A stretch of 64,000 bases of DNA from Bugula neritina (GCA_964035545.1 OZ037769.1:16348133-16412132); one strand, 5' to 3'; positions 36,546 to 49,636 are shown, counted from the stretch's first letter. Notes: a model not told the origin generated them from the sequence alone. Numbers and translations: made by a program.

Positions 36546-38747
36546 ATGGCAGAAGAAGACAATAAACTACCCATTCCAAGGGATGAAGAGGAGGAAGATG
36601 ACATTGTTACACCTGTAGACCCCGCAGTTTGGGATATGGTGAGAGTCGTTATAGGATTCGAGGAGACTATATATCGGCTGAAGATACCCACCTTTACAGG
36701 TAAAGAATCAGTAGAACAATTCATTCAAACTTTTCAAGACCTGAGGAATTTTGCACGATGGCCACCAAGAATGGCGCTGCTCAAGCTTAGGACAGCGTTG
36801 ACGGACAAGGCCAAGCCATACGGCGGGGGAACTGACACTGCCAGTATCTTTGCTTCTCTGCGGGCCCGTTTTGGCATCTCCGCCATGGACACGGAGCCAT
36901 CCACGGCTCCCGCACCCCGCGGGACGACGAAGAAGCCCCGAAGGAGAACTAGACCCAAGCCGCGCCGCCGGGGGCCACCCCGAGACGGACTCGATGAGCT
37001 GCCGACCTCAGAGACTGCGAGGAAGACGAAGACGCTGTACGAGGCGCCGTCTTCCCCTCCGCAGCTGGTCCACAGCCATCCTCTAACGGGAGAAGAGCCC
37101 ATAGCACATACCTGTACTATGACTGGCCACTCCCGGGGCACCATAGACCGCAAGGTAAACGGTGCCCACACCTCCAGGGAAGGAGTTGTAGAGAGCGCAC
37201 ACACGAGTGTCCCACCTGCCCGCAGCTCTAACCAGCTGACACGGAGCGGAAAGACCTCGGTGCCATGCCTCCAACCCCCCTCGGAGACGGTGAACCTGTC
37301 ACCTCCTACACTAAGCTGTACTCCCTCTGTTCAAGAAGGCGACAGCAGACCATCGCGGGAAACCGCAGTGAGAAGTCCCCAAGAGAGCCCGTCTCTAGGG
37401 CGGAGGACTGTCTCACCCCACACCCCGCACAGCCCGGGGAACCGTGGGCAGACACCAGACGGTTGTGTAGACAACGGGAAGCGCCAGGAGACGGCCACGT
37501 TGCTACACCAAACCGAGGCTGTACCCCACCTGGGAAACCCCAATTCACAGCTCCACGTAAGCTGTTGTCCCGGGGAGGCACCACTGGTGGCGGAGACTGC
37601 CCCTCTTCATCGTGCATTGCCACATAGAGGTTCGCCGCAGTCCAACCTAGGAGACGGGGATCCAACCCCACCTCCACAGAGGGCTGACATGCCCCCGGAG
37701 GTAACACAGGACCTCCGCGCCGAACCTGTTTCAACCGATGGCGTCAAGGGGCTACAATACCTTCAGGAAAATCTTCCGGGGGTGGTAGCCGACGTCTGTC
37801 GAGTGAAACGGGAAAGGCGACGACCCAGTGCCAAACAACAATTGAGACAGGAATGCGCCGAGTTACGGCTATCCTGTCGACGTTGGGATTCACTGTGGAT
37901 CGGGCCGATTGGTTTGCTGACCATGCTTGTGGCTGCCACGCTAGGACTACCCACTGGGGAGAAAATAGTCTACCCGACTGCCATACGCCGGAAGCTAGTA
38001 TGGGACACTCACAAGCAAGCTCTCGCAGGAGCTCAGGGAGTGCTCACCAAATTACAGCTCCGGTGGTATTGGCCCTACATGGAGTCGGAGATACGACGCA
38101 GAGCGAGACAGTGCGAAACCTGCCAGGCCAGCAAACATGGCCGTCCCCCTGACGAAGCGGGGCGGTGGAGCAAACATGTAGAGAGGCCCTGGCAGGTGGA
38201 GGCTGTCAACCTGGTCGGAAACATGTGTGGGACACCACAAAGAGGCGTGGTGAGGCGTGGAAGGCCACTTCCAGCTCAAGAAGTGTGTCAACCAGCTACT
38301 AAGCCACCACCACCACTTCTAGAACCATCCACAGGTTCAGAAGTGCAAAAACCCCCCGAGGGAGGGGCTCCATCCGGAGATACCAAGGAAACTACACCAC
38401 CAGAACAGCATCCTAAGCAAATCCCAGTGCACAGAAAGGACTTAGTACGTGACCGCATCATGTGCGGCAGGTGCAAAGATTCTACTGGGCACCGCATGGG
38501 AAAACGGGCGAACATCGACTTTTGCCTCGGCGGAATCACAAATGAGATTCCTACGCCGGAAGCAAAAATCCTAGTCACGTTGTACAACCACGCTGTTCAC
38601 TCTTTCCTTACACTGATGCAGCCACGAGTAGACGTACATAGAACAGTAACATTACCACCCTCATTCAAAATGTCTTACCATTCTGGATCGAGGGGTGAGT
38701 TAGTTATGTTTTTGGTACGAGAACTAAGCTACATCAGCCAGCTCTGA
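36546..38747 (+). CDS. Fused gag / integrase-finger ORF of element 2
   Basis: 733 aa from the ATG at 36546, which is 15 bases after the primer site. The N-terminal third is Gag (IPTFTGKESVEQFIQTF, SLRARFGISAMD), truncated before any zinc knuckle. The protease active site is absent; the segment that follows it in element 3 (LTGEEP...CTMTGHSRGT) is joined directly. Reverse transcriptase and RNase H are absent. The pre-integrase region and HHCC-like finger (THKQALAG, CETCQASKHG) remain, though the second His is Leu; the core stops at NLVGN with Asn in place of the first catalytic Asp. The frame remains open through these deletions. A donor GTGAGT at 38695 lies before the stop, and splicing to 38965 would keep the frame open into ORF3. 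Confidence 0.85.
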   Translation: MAEEDNKLPIPRDEEEEDDIVTPVDPAVWDMVRVVIGFEETIYRLKIPTFTGKESVEQFIQTFQDLRNFARWPPRMALLKLRTALTDKAKPYGGGTDTASIFASLRARFGISAMDTEPSTAPAPRGTTKKPRRRTRPKPRRRGPPRDGLDELPTSETARKTKTLYEAPSSPPQLVHSHPLTGEEPIAHTCTMTGHSRGTIDRKVNGAHTSREGVVESAHTSVPPARSSNQLTRSGKTSVPCLQPPSETVNLSPPTLSCTPSVQEGDSRPSRETAVRSPQESPSLGRRTVSPHTPHSPGNRGQTPDGCVDNGKRQETATLLHQTEAVPHLGNPNSQLHVSCCPGEAPLVAETAPLHRALPHRGSPQSNLGDGDPTPPPQRADMPPEVTQDLRAEPVSTDGVKGLQYLQENLPGVVADVCRVKRERRRPSAKQQLRQECAELRLSCRRWDSLWIGPIGLLTMLVAATLGLPTGEKIVYPTAIRRKLVWDTHKQALAGAQGVLTKLQLRWYWPYMESEIRRRARQCETCQASKHGRPPDEAGRWSKHVERPWQVEAVNLVGNMCGTPQRGVVRRGRPLPAQEVCQPATKPPPPLLEPSTGSEVQKPPEGGAPSGDTKETTPPEQHPKQIPVHRKDLVRDRIMCGRCKDSTGHRMGKRANIDFCLGGITNEIPTPEAKILVTLYNHAVHSFLTLMQPRVDVHRTVTLPPSFKMSYHSGSRGELVMFLVRELSYISQL

Positions 38748-39800
38748 CTACACTAGTCAAAAGAGCTGGAGACTCGATAATGAAAAACAGTGGTGAGAAA
38801 TACATTTGACTTTGAGGCCTTAGTGGTTTACTATAGCGATGTATATTCTCGATCAACTATTCATTACTCGAGTCTCACGAGTGTTATAACTGAACAAATT
38901 ACTGGTCAGGCTGTATACGCCGGCAGTACTTCAGTATGATCAATATACTGTTGGATGTTTTCAGATTACACTCGAACGACCACCTCCAGGTCACAGGAGC
39001 AGCTACCCCTATCAATGGACGACGGACCGGAAGTGGACCGCGGACTGCCCGCGGTGCTCCACCAACGACACAGATGGGTGTCGCCAACGACGGAGAAGAA
39101 GATTGAGGAAGCCTGGGGGCCCCCGTCAGATCTGCGGAGTCTGTCACATGAGATGTCCCGCATACTGCGCTCTACGGTTACAAGTAGACGCACGCTTCCT
39201 CCTCCACTTCTGCCCGTGTGGATTCCACGACGTGTTCCCATACCCTGTCACACTACATAAGATGGATTGCTTTCCAGGAGAGAACCACGTAGTCGACGAA
39301 GACTGTTTCCCCGCATTCATAAATGCTATACGGCCCGTCCTCAAGAAGGCCATCACCCTAGCGGCACTAGACATAGGGTTCCAGCAACTACTCTTCACTG
39401 CCCGCCAACAATCCCCCTTAATCAGGAGTCCACCCACCGTCACCACAGACAACACGACACCCCCTGAAACGGAGTAGAGTGAACCTCCTCCACAACCCAA
39501 ACCCAGCCGACTGGCAACAGTCGAAGAACGGCTGCTACGACTCCAGGAAGAATTCACACAATTGGCCCCGGATCTGCTGAGTACCACCACAGGATTATAC
39601 CAGCTGAAAGACTCCGTGGGGCGCCTAAAGAGGAGACTGCGTGCACGTCAAGCACGACACAGGTCCCAATCGCTGCAACAGAGAGGACTGGTCTGCGGAT
39701 TCCTGACTCCCTGTCTTAGACGGAGCGCCACGTCGTATCATATAACATGCCGCGTCCCGCTGGCTCTTGATCCGTGCAACAATCCGACACCACTACATCC
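38670..39800 (+). pseudogene. ORF3 of element 2, spliced and decayed
   Basis: Counterpart of ORF3 in element 3. Exon 38670-38694 (ATG, MSYHSGSR plus one base), intron 38695-38964 (270 bp, GTGAGT...GTTTTCAG), second exon from 38965. The joined frame reads into DDGPEVDRGLPAVL, then shifts frame in the G/C run near 39115-39123, and later meets TAG at 39475. The first finger has lost its two His (only CGVC remains); the FCPCGFHD cluster and the C-terminal LKRRLRARQARHR are kept. Confidence 0.7.
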
Positions 39801-40042
39801 TCTGTAGCTGACAATAAGCCACATCCCGTCGGCTGTCAACCTGTGTGCCTATCCACGGGTACTTCTCTCTCTATGGCTGACCAGCTGTGTGCTAACTCTT
39901 ATATACATATATTATTCTTGTAATGATATTTCTCTTCTTTCTCTTTGTGAGTTTAGTTTGTGTATACATATTATTATCGTGCTTGTCTTTTTAATATTGT
40001 ATTTTGTTATCAGAAAACGGGGGCTTTCTGCTGGGGGGGCGG

Positions 40043-40393
40043 TGTAATGGGACACGCAATCTAATAATATGGGTTGTTTCCCCTAATCACTATGTGGAAT
40101 ACTTATCGCAATCATACGTCGTCCAATGAGGAGAACCGGAAGGCTAGCTTCCTGTAATGTGACTTGTTCCCGGGTTTATTAAAATTTATCTAGTTAGTCG
40201 TGTGCGTACTCTTGTGCTGTAAACATGTATTAGTAGTTGACTGATGTTAGCACGTATTATTGTAATGTTTGTCTCATTGTTCATTGTACTAAATATAAGT
40301 AATTACTCGCCAGCTACCCTAGTAATTGCTAATACTTGCCAATACTGAATACCTCGGGAAATCCACACGCTAACTCTTGTGTAACCCGCAACA
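40043..40393 (+). repeat. 3' LTR of element 2
   Basis: 351 bp, preceded by the polypurine tract GGGGGGGCGG after GGCTTTCTGCT. Confidence 0.95.
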
Positions 40394-41423
40394 GTATCAT
40401 GAATGAATCTAGGCATGGACAGTATTCTAGTTGGTTTTTGTGCTTCCGTTCTGTTTTTGATGTTTGTGCTTTCAGAGTATTCCGATGGCTGAAGCTACAG
40501 CTGAGCAGATAGAATGTGGATTCTGTGTAACCAGACTAGAAGATCTAGAAGATTCCAGATCTCTGCCTTGTTCTCATGTACACTGTTTAAGATGTCTGCT
40601 GGGGAACTTTGAGGTCAATAAGATAGTGAGATGTCCCTTCTGCAGGTATCACCTTCCTTCGAGATATTCTCAGTTTCAGTTTTGTTTACTCATCATTGTG
40701 AGTTCTACTATATTATTGTGTGTTATATTCTCTACTGAGTGAGATGTATTGTATACTGTGATGAGTTAGTAACTACTTTACTGTATTGTATAGGGAAGTA
40801 TTTGATGTTGACATTTACTCTCTTCCTACCTCCAACACCAGAGAAGCTCCATCTCTGTACTGTGATAGTTGTACCAGGAAAGGAGTGAATAATCAGCCAG
40901 CTGTTATTTACTGTAAAACTTGTTCTACTAAACTGTGTGCTAAACACAGAGAGGTGAGTTGACAGTCTTAGTGTCTAGACATCAATGTGAATGTCAAGGC
41001 TACAAAATTTAACTAAATAGTTTTATATTATTCAATATGCTTCGGCTTGAGTTCTGACTTTAAAGTTGTGTTTTGTCCTTCATATGGCGCAGTTTCATGA
41101 TGAGGCCCTTGAAGGCCACCCTATGATCACCATGACTGACTACAGAGCGCAGGCTAGTAAACTAGAACCTAGACTATGTACTAAACACACGGAAGTCTCA
41201 TACAGTCTGGGGTGTAGAAGTTGCCTCGATCTGTTTTGTGCGGAATGTGTTGGTGCTTTGGATAAATGTGCAGATGGTAAGCATAGTGATTTAAAATTTG
41301 AAAGTATGCTTTTTGTTGTAAAAAAAGCACAATTTTGCTATATGAATAAAGGTGTCACTATAAGGTGCCTGAATAAAACTGTGTCAGTTTATACAAGTTG
41401 TATAATATTTTCTTTGATATATA

Positions 41424-41626
41424 AGCTCTGTTAGAGTGTTTGCCTAGTAAACCGAGGCCATGGGGACGAGCCCTGACAAAGGTATTGGCGATGTTAGGAT
41501 GAGCATCCAGTCATAATTACTCTTGTGCCCCATTTAAAGAAGTCTTTGGCCCGCTTTAACGAAAACCCTTTCTATCAGGGGTTTCTCACAGGGACAGTGA
41601 CTATAAACTCGCTCAAGTTTTTTCAT
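41424..41626 (+). mobile_element. tRNA-derived SINE-like copy in intron 3 of gene C
   Basis: The head looks like a tRNA (TTAGAGTGTTTGCCTAG..., then GAGGCCATGGGGACGAGCCC resembling a B box), followed by a body (GATGTTAGGATGAGCATCCA...) shared with an inverted copy at 48613-48840. Genes B, D and E lack it in this intron. Confidence 0.6.
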
Positions 41627-43839
41627 TATTTAAGTATAATTATGCCATAAGTTATGCTGTTAGGTATTGTTATCAGTTACAAATATAATCAATAGATATT
41701 TGCTTTCATAGGTTCATCTCATAAACTGATGTCACTGAAAGAGTTGGTAACTGAACTCTCCAAAGAGGTGGATGGGATGAGATCAGAAATACTGGACAGA
41801 GAAGATAAACTCTCAGATTTACTGAAACACATGACTGGAGTATTGTGTGATTATGATAGTGAGACTGGAGAGATGATAGAGACACTCTACAGAACACGTG
41901 ATGAACAGGTCATATTATATACTCTGTACTGTTATATGTTAGTTGAATATCACTGTAGTCACTAGTTTGTAAGTCAAGATATAAATAAACTAGTAGAATC
42001 TATTTATAGATTGAGAGTATTCAACAGAAGTATAAGAAGTTGGAAGAAGAGTTGATAGAATTGAGAAGAAATACTAAATTAGAGTTGGAGAGATTCACTG
42101 AACAGGATGTTGGAGTGAAGTTGTCTGATCTGAATAGACATAGACTTCAGATTGAGGCCGGACATAAACACAATCACCAGGTCTGTGGTTTACTAGTTCC
42201 ATGATATTAGTATTTAGTTCTGTTTGATTTTGATGAAGGGATATTTTTATTCAGTTTCAAGAAAGTATATATCTTCAGGTGGACATTATAAACAGACATG
42301 GGGAGACAATCAACCAGATTAAAGAGTTGTTATCAGGGAACCTTCCAACTCTGAAACTATCCGATATGGCTACTCTAGAGGTCAAAGGTTAGACTTAATT
42401 ATTTTGCGAAATGGAAATTGTTAAAATCAGTCCACATTTGGATTGGTTCATCAAAAAGGCAATTTTTTTATTTGTTTTGAATGTTGAATTTATACCACTG
42501 TAAACCATCCATTATCAAATACATAGTGATGCTTGCAGATTATATAAAATATCACAGAATATGATTGTGTGAGATGTACTGGCACATGTTAGCACCTGTT
42601 CCTTACAAATCTGTGTTCTGTAAACTATAGCAATATGTTCTACAACTGTGAATCTGTGTCTAATATAAGTGGTGCGGAAGAACTTGGAGTAGTAAATAAT
42701 ATTAGACTAATTTTATACCCCAGCAGCACCTCTCTGGTAGCTCTCTGTTGCTCTGTCAGAATTGTTCGAATTGTGAAAATTTGATTTTTGTTTTGAGAGA
42801 GTGAAATACCGCAATAAGAAATTTGTTCAGTAAACAGGTTTGCTAGTCATATCATGATTTCTATAACTTTGCTAAAATTTTTTGCTATTAGGTGGTAAGT
42901 TTTAGTTTTGCTTTTAGAATTTGGAGTTGTATTACCAACTATTATTATGGACCTGTGAAAAGAAGTTGTATTTTCATGTAAAAATGTAGTTTTCAGAGTC
43001 ACTTTGAATAGGGTTGGTGCTAATTGTGTTTGTTGAAGTAAATTATATTAAACATGAAAAACAATGATATTAAAAAAATTCAATGGCTAGCATTTGCTGA
43101 TGAAAACCTTTTTTTTATTGTAGGTGAGAGGAGAGAAGTAGAAGTAGAAGTTGTCACCTCAAAAAGTGTGTCAATAGACTTGGAACATGAACTGACAACT
43201 CCTGATACTCTACCTACACAGTTGTCTCTCCTGCATACAGTTTCTGTGTCTAGTGACTGTACTTCAGTCTGTAGCTATGAGGGAAACACTTATGTTGGGT
43301 TATGGGGTAGAGTAGATATAATAGATGAGAATAACCAACTCAGTAGGGAGTTTGAAGGAGTAGGTAACTATGTACTCAGTGTAGCTGTATACAAGGACAG
43401 ACTATACTTTAGTAGATGGTAACCCTTACAGAGTCACAGTACATGATCTGACAGGGAAACTCATCACTAACTGGAGTCATACTAATGACGGGAGTGGGCT
43501 TAGTAAACTAGCAGTTGTTAGTGACCAGGTTGTTATACCAGACAGACGGAGCATGAGACTAACAGTATACTCTCTTACAGGGGAGGTAATTAAACACATT
43601 CAGTGTCCTCTACTCAGTCCTAGCCATGTATCAATGTGTGCCGTAGACAATCTCTCTGTTGTTGTGTCTCATTATGAAACTTCTAAAGTGTTTAAAGTGA
43701 ATATTCCAAGTGGAGAAGTTGAATGGACACCACAAGATGTACCCAACCCTGAAGGTGTAACATACCACGGAGGGAGAGTGTTTGTTACTAACCACAGTAA
43801 TACCACCAGAGTCTGGATACTGGATGTGAATACAGGTTA

Positions 43840-44060
43840 GATTATATACTTACTAATCTACATTATATACTTACTAATCTACATTATATACGTACTAATC
43901 TATATTATATACTTACTAATCTATATTATATACTTACTAATCTACATTATATACTTACTAATCTACATTATATACTTACTAATCTATATTATATACTTAC
44001 TAGTCTACATTATATACTTACTAATCTACGTTATATACTTACTAATATACATTATATATT
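43840..44060 (+). repeat. 21-bp minisatellite in last intron of gene C
   Basis: About ten units of the 21-bp repeat between donor GTTAGA (43836) and acceptor TATTCAG (44071). The shortest of the five. Confidence 0.95.
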
Positions 44061-44554
44061 CATATATTCAGGTAAACTGCTGACAGAGATCTCAGATGCT
44101 GCTATAAGAACTAACTCTCATGTATATGATCTGCACGTGACAGGAAATACTCTGATAGTCCCGAGATACAATGAACATAAAGTACTGTTCTACCAAATAG
44201 ACTGAACAGTCTGCTCTACTTTCTACTTGTCTGTCAATAGACAGGGAATTGGAATCTTGAACATTAAATGACATTGAAGCTGAATTAACATAAAATGTAC
44301 TGATATTATCTTTATGCAATTCACTGCATGTATAACTTTTCTATTTATTAAATTATTTTATAACATTTTCTTATAATTACGTTTTCAATAATTTTGTTTT
44401 GCTGGATTTAGCCACAGTTAACACTAAACTTGGTAAAGTGTTATGTTATAATATTATGTTAAAATATGTTAATTTACTTATACAAAGTTTATAATTCCTA
44501 ATTTGCTACAAAATTTCTAAATATATTAGAAACGAAGTGTGCATCAATTTTGTG

Positions 44555-46058
44555 AGTTAGTATTGTATTGTAGAGTTACTATTGTATGGTAGAGTTAGTA
44601 TTGTGTGGTAGAGTTAGTATTGTATGGTAGAGTTAGTATTGTATGGTACAGTTAGTATTGTATGGTATAGTTAGTATTGTATGGTACAGTTAGTATTGTA
44701 TGGTAGATTTAGTATTGTGTGGTAGAGTTAGTATCGTATGGTAGAGTTGGTATTGTATGGTAGAGTTGGTATTGTATGGTAGAGTTAGTATTGTATGGTA
44801 GAGCTGGTATTGTATGGTAGAGTTAGTATTGTATGGTAAAGTTAGTATTGTATGGTAGAGTTAGTATTGTATTGTAGAGTTAGTATTGTATGGTAGAGTT
44901 AGTATTGTATGGTAGAGTTAGTATTGTATGGTAGAGTTAGTATTGTATGGTAGAGTTAGTATTGTATGGTAGAGTTAGTATTGTATGGTAGAGTTAGTAT
45001 TGTATGGTAGAGTTAGTATTGTATGGTAGAGTTAGTATTGTATGGTAGAGTTAGTATTGTATGGTATAGTTAGTATTGTATGGTACAGTTAGTATTGTAT
45101 GGTAGATTTAGTATTGTGTGGTAGAGTTAGTATCGTATGGTAGAGTTAGTATTGTATGGTAGAGTTAGTATTGTATGGTAGAGTTAGTATTGTATGGTAG
45201 AGTTAGTATTGTATGGTAGAGTTAGTATTGTATGGTATAGTTAGTATTGTATGGTACAGTTAGTATTGTATGGTAGATTTAGTATTGTGTGGTAGAGTTA
45301 GTATCGTATGGTAGAGCTGGTATTGTATGGTAGAGTTAGTATTGTATGGTAAAGTTAGTATTGTATGGTAGAGTTAGTATTGTATTGTAGAGTTAGTATT
45401 GTATGGTAGAGTTAGTATTGTGTGGTAGAGTTAGTATTGTATGGTAGAGTTAGTATTGTATGATAGAGTTAGTATTGTATGGTAGAGTTAGTATTGTATG
45501 GTAGAGTTAGTATTGTATGGTAGAGTTAGTATTGTATGGTATAGTTAGTATTGTATGGTACAGTTAGTATTGTATGGTAGATTTAGTATTGTGTGGTAGA
45601 GTTAGTATCGTATGGTAGAGTTGGTATTGTATGGTAGAGTTAGTATTGTATGGTATAGTTAGTATTGTATGGTAGAGCTGGTATTGTATGGTAGAGTTAG
45701 TATCGTATTGTAGAGTTAGTATTGTGTGATAGAGTTAGTATTGTATGGTAGAGATAGTATTGTATGGTAGAGTTAGTATTGTATGGTAGAGTTAGTATTG
45801 TATGGTAGAGTTAGTATTGTATGGTAGAGTTAGTATTGTATGGTAGAGTTAGTATTGTATGGTAGAGTTAGTATTGTATGGTATAGTTAGTATTGTATGG
45901 TAGAGTTGGTATTGTATGGTAGAGTTAGTATTGTATGGTAGAGCTGGTATTGTATGGTAGAGTTAGTATTGTATCGTAAAGTTAGTATTGTATGGTAGAG
46001 TTAGTATTGTATGGTAGAGTTAGTATTGTATGGTAGAGTTAGTATTGTATGGTAGAGT
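44555..46058 (+). repeat. 19-bp minisatellite 3' of gene C
   Basis: About 79 units of GTTAGTATTGTATGGTAGA. Variants (GGTACAG, GATTTAG, TATCG, GAGCTGG) recur in the same order, showing internal block duplications. Confidence 0.95.
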
Positions 46059-46348
46059 CATTAAAAACTAAATATTATTCAACCAAATCAGTTAAAATAT
46101 AATTTACATGTACAGACAACTCCCAAGCAGTAGTGCATTTCCATGTTTCCAGTGTGTTCAACGCAAAGTTGTGAAGACATCGTGTGTTGAGTTAATTTCT
46201 TCTGTGTATGTAAAGCGCGTAGTTCTCTTATGTCCACCCTCTATAATACCTGTACACTAGTGTAAGATCTCAAGCTAAAAGTTTGAAACATGCAGCAGTA
46301 TAATATACACAATGAGCTCTACTTATTAGTATGTAACAACACTATACT

Positions 46349-48109
46349 CAGGGATGTAGTGGCAAAAATATTCTTGGCCATACTCCCAGGCCGGGGGTCC
46401 AGGGGGCTGCCTAGGCCCCCGGCGGGGTCCGGGGCAGCGCCCCGGCCGCCGAAGCCCTTCTGATGCAAATTTATGCAATTCAAAGCCATTGTGAATTATA
46501 ATTCTTCTGAAAAAATCTGTGTTGAAATGTGCACCTTGCTATTATTTTCATGCCATACCAGCTACACGACGTCTGTGCATTGCTGCAAACTATATAAATA
46601 TTCAGTATTGTGCCATACCTGTTGACTGTAATTTTAAATGTAGTCTTACTCAACTGACACTAAGTCCAACCTGTACAGAAATATTGCTGAAGATCTCAAA
46701 AAGATGGAAGGATAGAGGCAGGTAACAAGTGCTCTCCAAATGCAACCTGATTACTTCAAATATTTAATACACTGACGTGGACAGAAAAAGAATTATATAT
46801 CAGAACAGAGGAAGATTGCAAATCAGAAAAAGCAATTTGAATTGATATCTCATTGGCAAGCAGAAATTGGTAGAAAACCTATTTGGAGTTTATTAGAGCA
46901 CTTATAGTCTAATCCATAAGTAGATACCACCACACCTCCTTGCACACAATAAAACACACCAAAGAAGAGTATGTTAACTTGGTTTTAAAGTAAAACCCCT
47001 GAGCTTCCACTAGACACATCAAAGAAATATACCCCAAAAGAACAAATTTGACAGGTTTAATATGTGTTAGCCTAGATTCTAGAAGATGATTAAATGTAAA
47101 GCCAGACGTTAGTACAACCAAACATAAAAGTTTATTTATGGCGGTGTACAGTTTGCAAAAAAAATCATTAACATGAACATGCAATAACGCTGCTAGGTTT
47201 TTGACCAAAATGTGGATATAGTACCTGTAGACCTCAGTGATAAATTTTCATTAACCTCTCCTACACACCTGGTACTGCTTCCTGAAGACATTTTGATTTT
47301 ATTTCTGGATTTCATGTTGGTTTTTTTCCAAATTTCATTGCTTATTGACAAAATGCAAGTCCACACAAGATAGCTAAGGGCAACTTTCTAGCTGTCACTG
47401 CCTTGCTGAGGCCACATTATTAGTATATTATAAGAATTCAGTCCTGCCAAATAAAACCGTATACTTAATTGTGCTAGAATTAAAATTTAAAAACTATGTT
47501 TTAGATCTTCCTCAGAGCACCTGCATTTTCAAGTTTTCAATTTTTTTATTGCAAAGTTATAGAGAAAAATCTACTCATTTTTAGCCAATTTTACTTGAAA
47601 AGTTTATTTTTCAATCCCTGCCAAATATCTCAGCAGGAAAGCATGGTATTCGAATAGAACAAACACTGTCGGAAACCTGAGAAATTTATGCATAGCACTT
47701 TTTTATCTTTTCAATAGCCTTCATAGATTTTCTACAAATTAGTGATTTATACACTGAAAATGAAAAATTTTTCCTTAGTAATCACCAATGCACAGCACTT
47801 CGCGCTTCAATGGACATGGAGAGATGAGAAGATGGAATGTTGATCGCTGCTTATTATTCACAGTGTAATCTCAGGCTAAGCAATCACAAGTAGGCAACAC
47901 GCATGCCACCCACATAGCATTAACATAACAAGAACCTAAACTAGATTGTGAGCGAAATTTATGATAATATTCTCAGTGAGGATGCCCTAACTATCCTATG
48001 CACTAATCATCTTTCAAAAATATGCCCATACGGGCGTGTGGCCAAGAACAGCCTATTTTCTTCTAGGCCATACGGCGTATGGGACCGTATGGGTACCACT
48101 ACATCCCTG
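46349..48109 (-). mobile_element. hAT-like non-autonomous DNA transposon, copy 3
   Basis: 1761 bp, inverted relative to copies 1 and 2, both terminal repeats intact. The flanking 8-mers ACTATACT and GTATCTAC do not match, so the target duplication is lost. The left flank is the normal 3' flank of gene C; the right flank is unrelated DNA. Confidence 0.9.
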
Positions 48110-49603
48110 GTATCTACTATAAATAGCAACAAATAGCCTTACTCAACCTGCCCACCCTGTAACAGCTGACCAGGTAATACTTGCTGACTGCCAAGTATTA
48201 CTTGTCACGAGTCATTTAAGTCATCATTATATTTTCTTAGTTAAAATACTTTTGTATATAGTCTCTGATATTTGAACCTTATCACAGAATGTTGTTCTTA
48301 TACAATCATCAGTATACTTATTATGTGCTTATAATCTTGTCTAGCTTTTTGTGATTCACCCTTCAAACCAATAAAATATCCCCTAACAAAGCTCAGCACC
48401 AATTAAATAGCTGCATACACATTCTCAGAGCAGAAATGCTAGTAACAAGGGAGGTGAGGCTAAACTGAGACTAATTAATGAACTATCATTACTCCCATCA
48501 AGTGATGGCAATATTTATGTTTGCTACTGTTTAATATTGACCTCTCATAGTGGTCAACTGAAAACAATTGGGTTATCAATCTAAAGAAGTGAAGACACCT
48601 TCACCAGACTTGTAAAAAAAACTCACGCAAGTTTATAGTCACCATCCCTGTGAGAAACCCCTGATGGAAGGGTTTTTGTTAAAGCGGGCTAAGGACTTAT
48701 TCAGATGTGGCACAGGAGCAATTATGACTGGATGCTCTTCCTAACATCACCATGCAATGGCTTTTACTGCACGGGTTGGTACCCATGACCTCGTATCCAC
48801 TAAGCAAACACTCTAATTCCCATAGACCACGGCTGCTCCTTTCCTTTATGAGACTTATAATAAAATACAACTCTAGCAAATATTTTTTAATCAAATGAAA
48901 AGCTTTTTGAGTTCAGAAACACAAGGTCAACTTGCTGACGAGTGTTTGAAAATAGAATTTGTTATAAGTTACAATATTGGATATAAAGTATTGCTTATTC
49001 TCACAACAAACCACCACACCTTATATTTATGGATACACTAGATAATTGTAGCTAAACTTTATTCTCTCTCTCTTGCATAATTTAAGAAGAAACCGATATT
49101 AGAAAATAATTGGCAAGCAAACTGAAAATGATGAGTTTGAATTTTTGAATAAAAAGTCAGGAATTATTACAAATTTACTTCATGTAGAGACAAGAGCTCA
49201 TAGTTAGCTTGATATCTTCTAGTAGTTCAGTTCCATAATATATCTGCTCAAGAGAGGAGGGGGGGGGGGTTCAGCAAACCCTCACTCTGTGTGTATAATT
49301 CAACATTATAGCTTGCTGCAATAACAAAAAAGCGCTGCAGTAGCAAAATGCATTGCTTTTACATAATATTATATAGAGAATACTCAAAGCGCAACTATAT
49401 AATTATATTAGAAATAGCATATCGTGATATTATACAAGATAATTCAAATCATTTACAATAATTATTGTTTTGGATAGGATATGTAATGTATATTCAATTA
49501 TATGATTAGAACAGATGCAACTTGAAAACATACTTTAAACTTTTAATAAAACAAAGAATTTTAAGAATTTAATATATTGTCTCCCACTGTAACAATTTAT
49601 CTA

Positions 49604-49636
<33 letters not shown>

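Larger units (their letters stand above)
36161..40393 (+). mobile_element. Non-autonomous Ty3/Gypsy LTR retrotransposon, element 2
   Basis: 4233 bp with two 351-bp LTRs (36161-36511, 40043-40393; about four differences seen), target duplication GTAT (36157-36160, 40394-40397), tRNA-Leu primer site and polypurine tract. It encodes one long fused frame without protease active site, reverse transcriptase, RNase H or integrase core, then a spliced but decayed ORF3. Its LTR differs from that of element 1, yet it occupies the equivalent nucleotide upstream of gene C, in the same orientation. Confidence 0.95.
40485..44205 (+). pseudogene. Gene C: TRIM-like gene with a frameshift in the propeller
   Basis: Same eight exons as gene B: 40485-40645, 40794-40953, 41093-41276, 41712-41908, 42010-42180, 42279-42387, 43124-43835, 44072-44205, with the same phases. 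RING, B-boxes and coiled coil are intact. Exon 7 is 712 nt instead of 717: one whole codon is missing near 43300, and a 2-bp deletion at about 43400 (GACAGACTATAC against GACAGACTGTATAC in B) breaks the frame, giving ...YKDRLYFSRW then stop at 43422. The rest of the propeller is open in the shifted frame to KVLFYQID. As read, the product would lack most of the propeller. LTR element 2 ends 92 bp before the ATG. A sequencing error at this place cannot be excluded. Confidence 0.85.

Noticed and set aside
41424-41500. A true tRNA gene at the SINE head
   Set aside because: The acceptor stem does not close and the B box is degenerate; it is followed by a shared SINE body.
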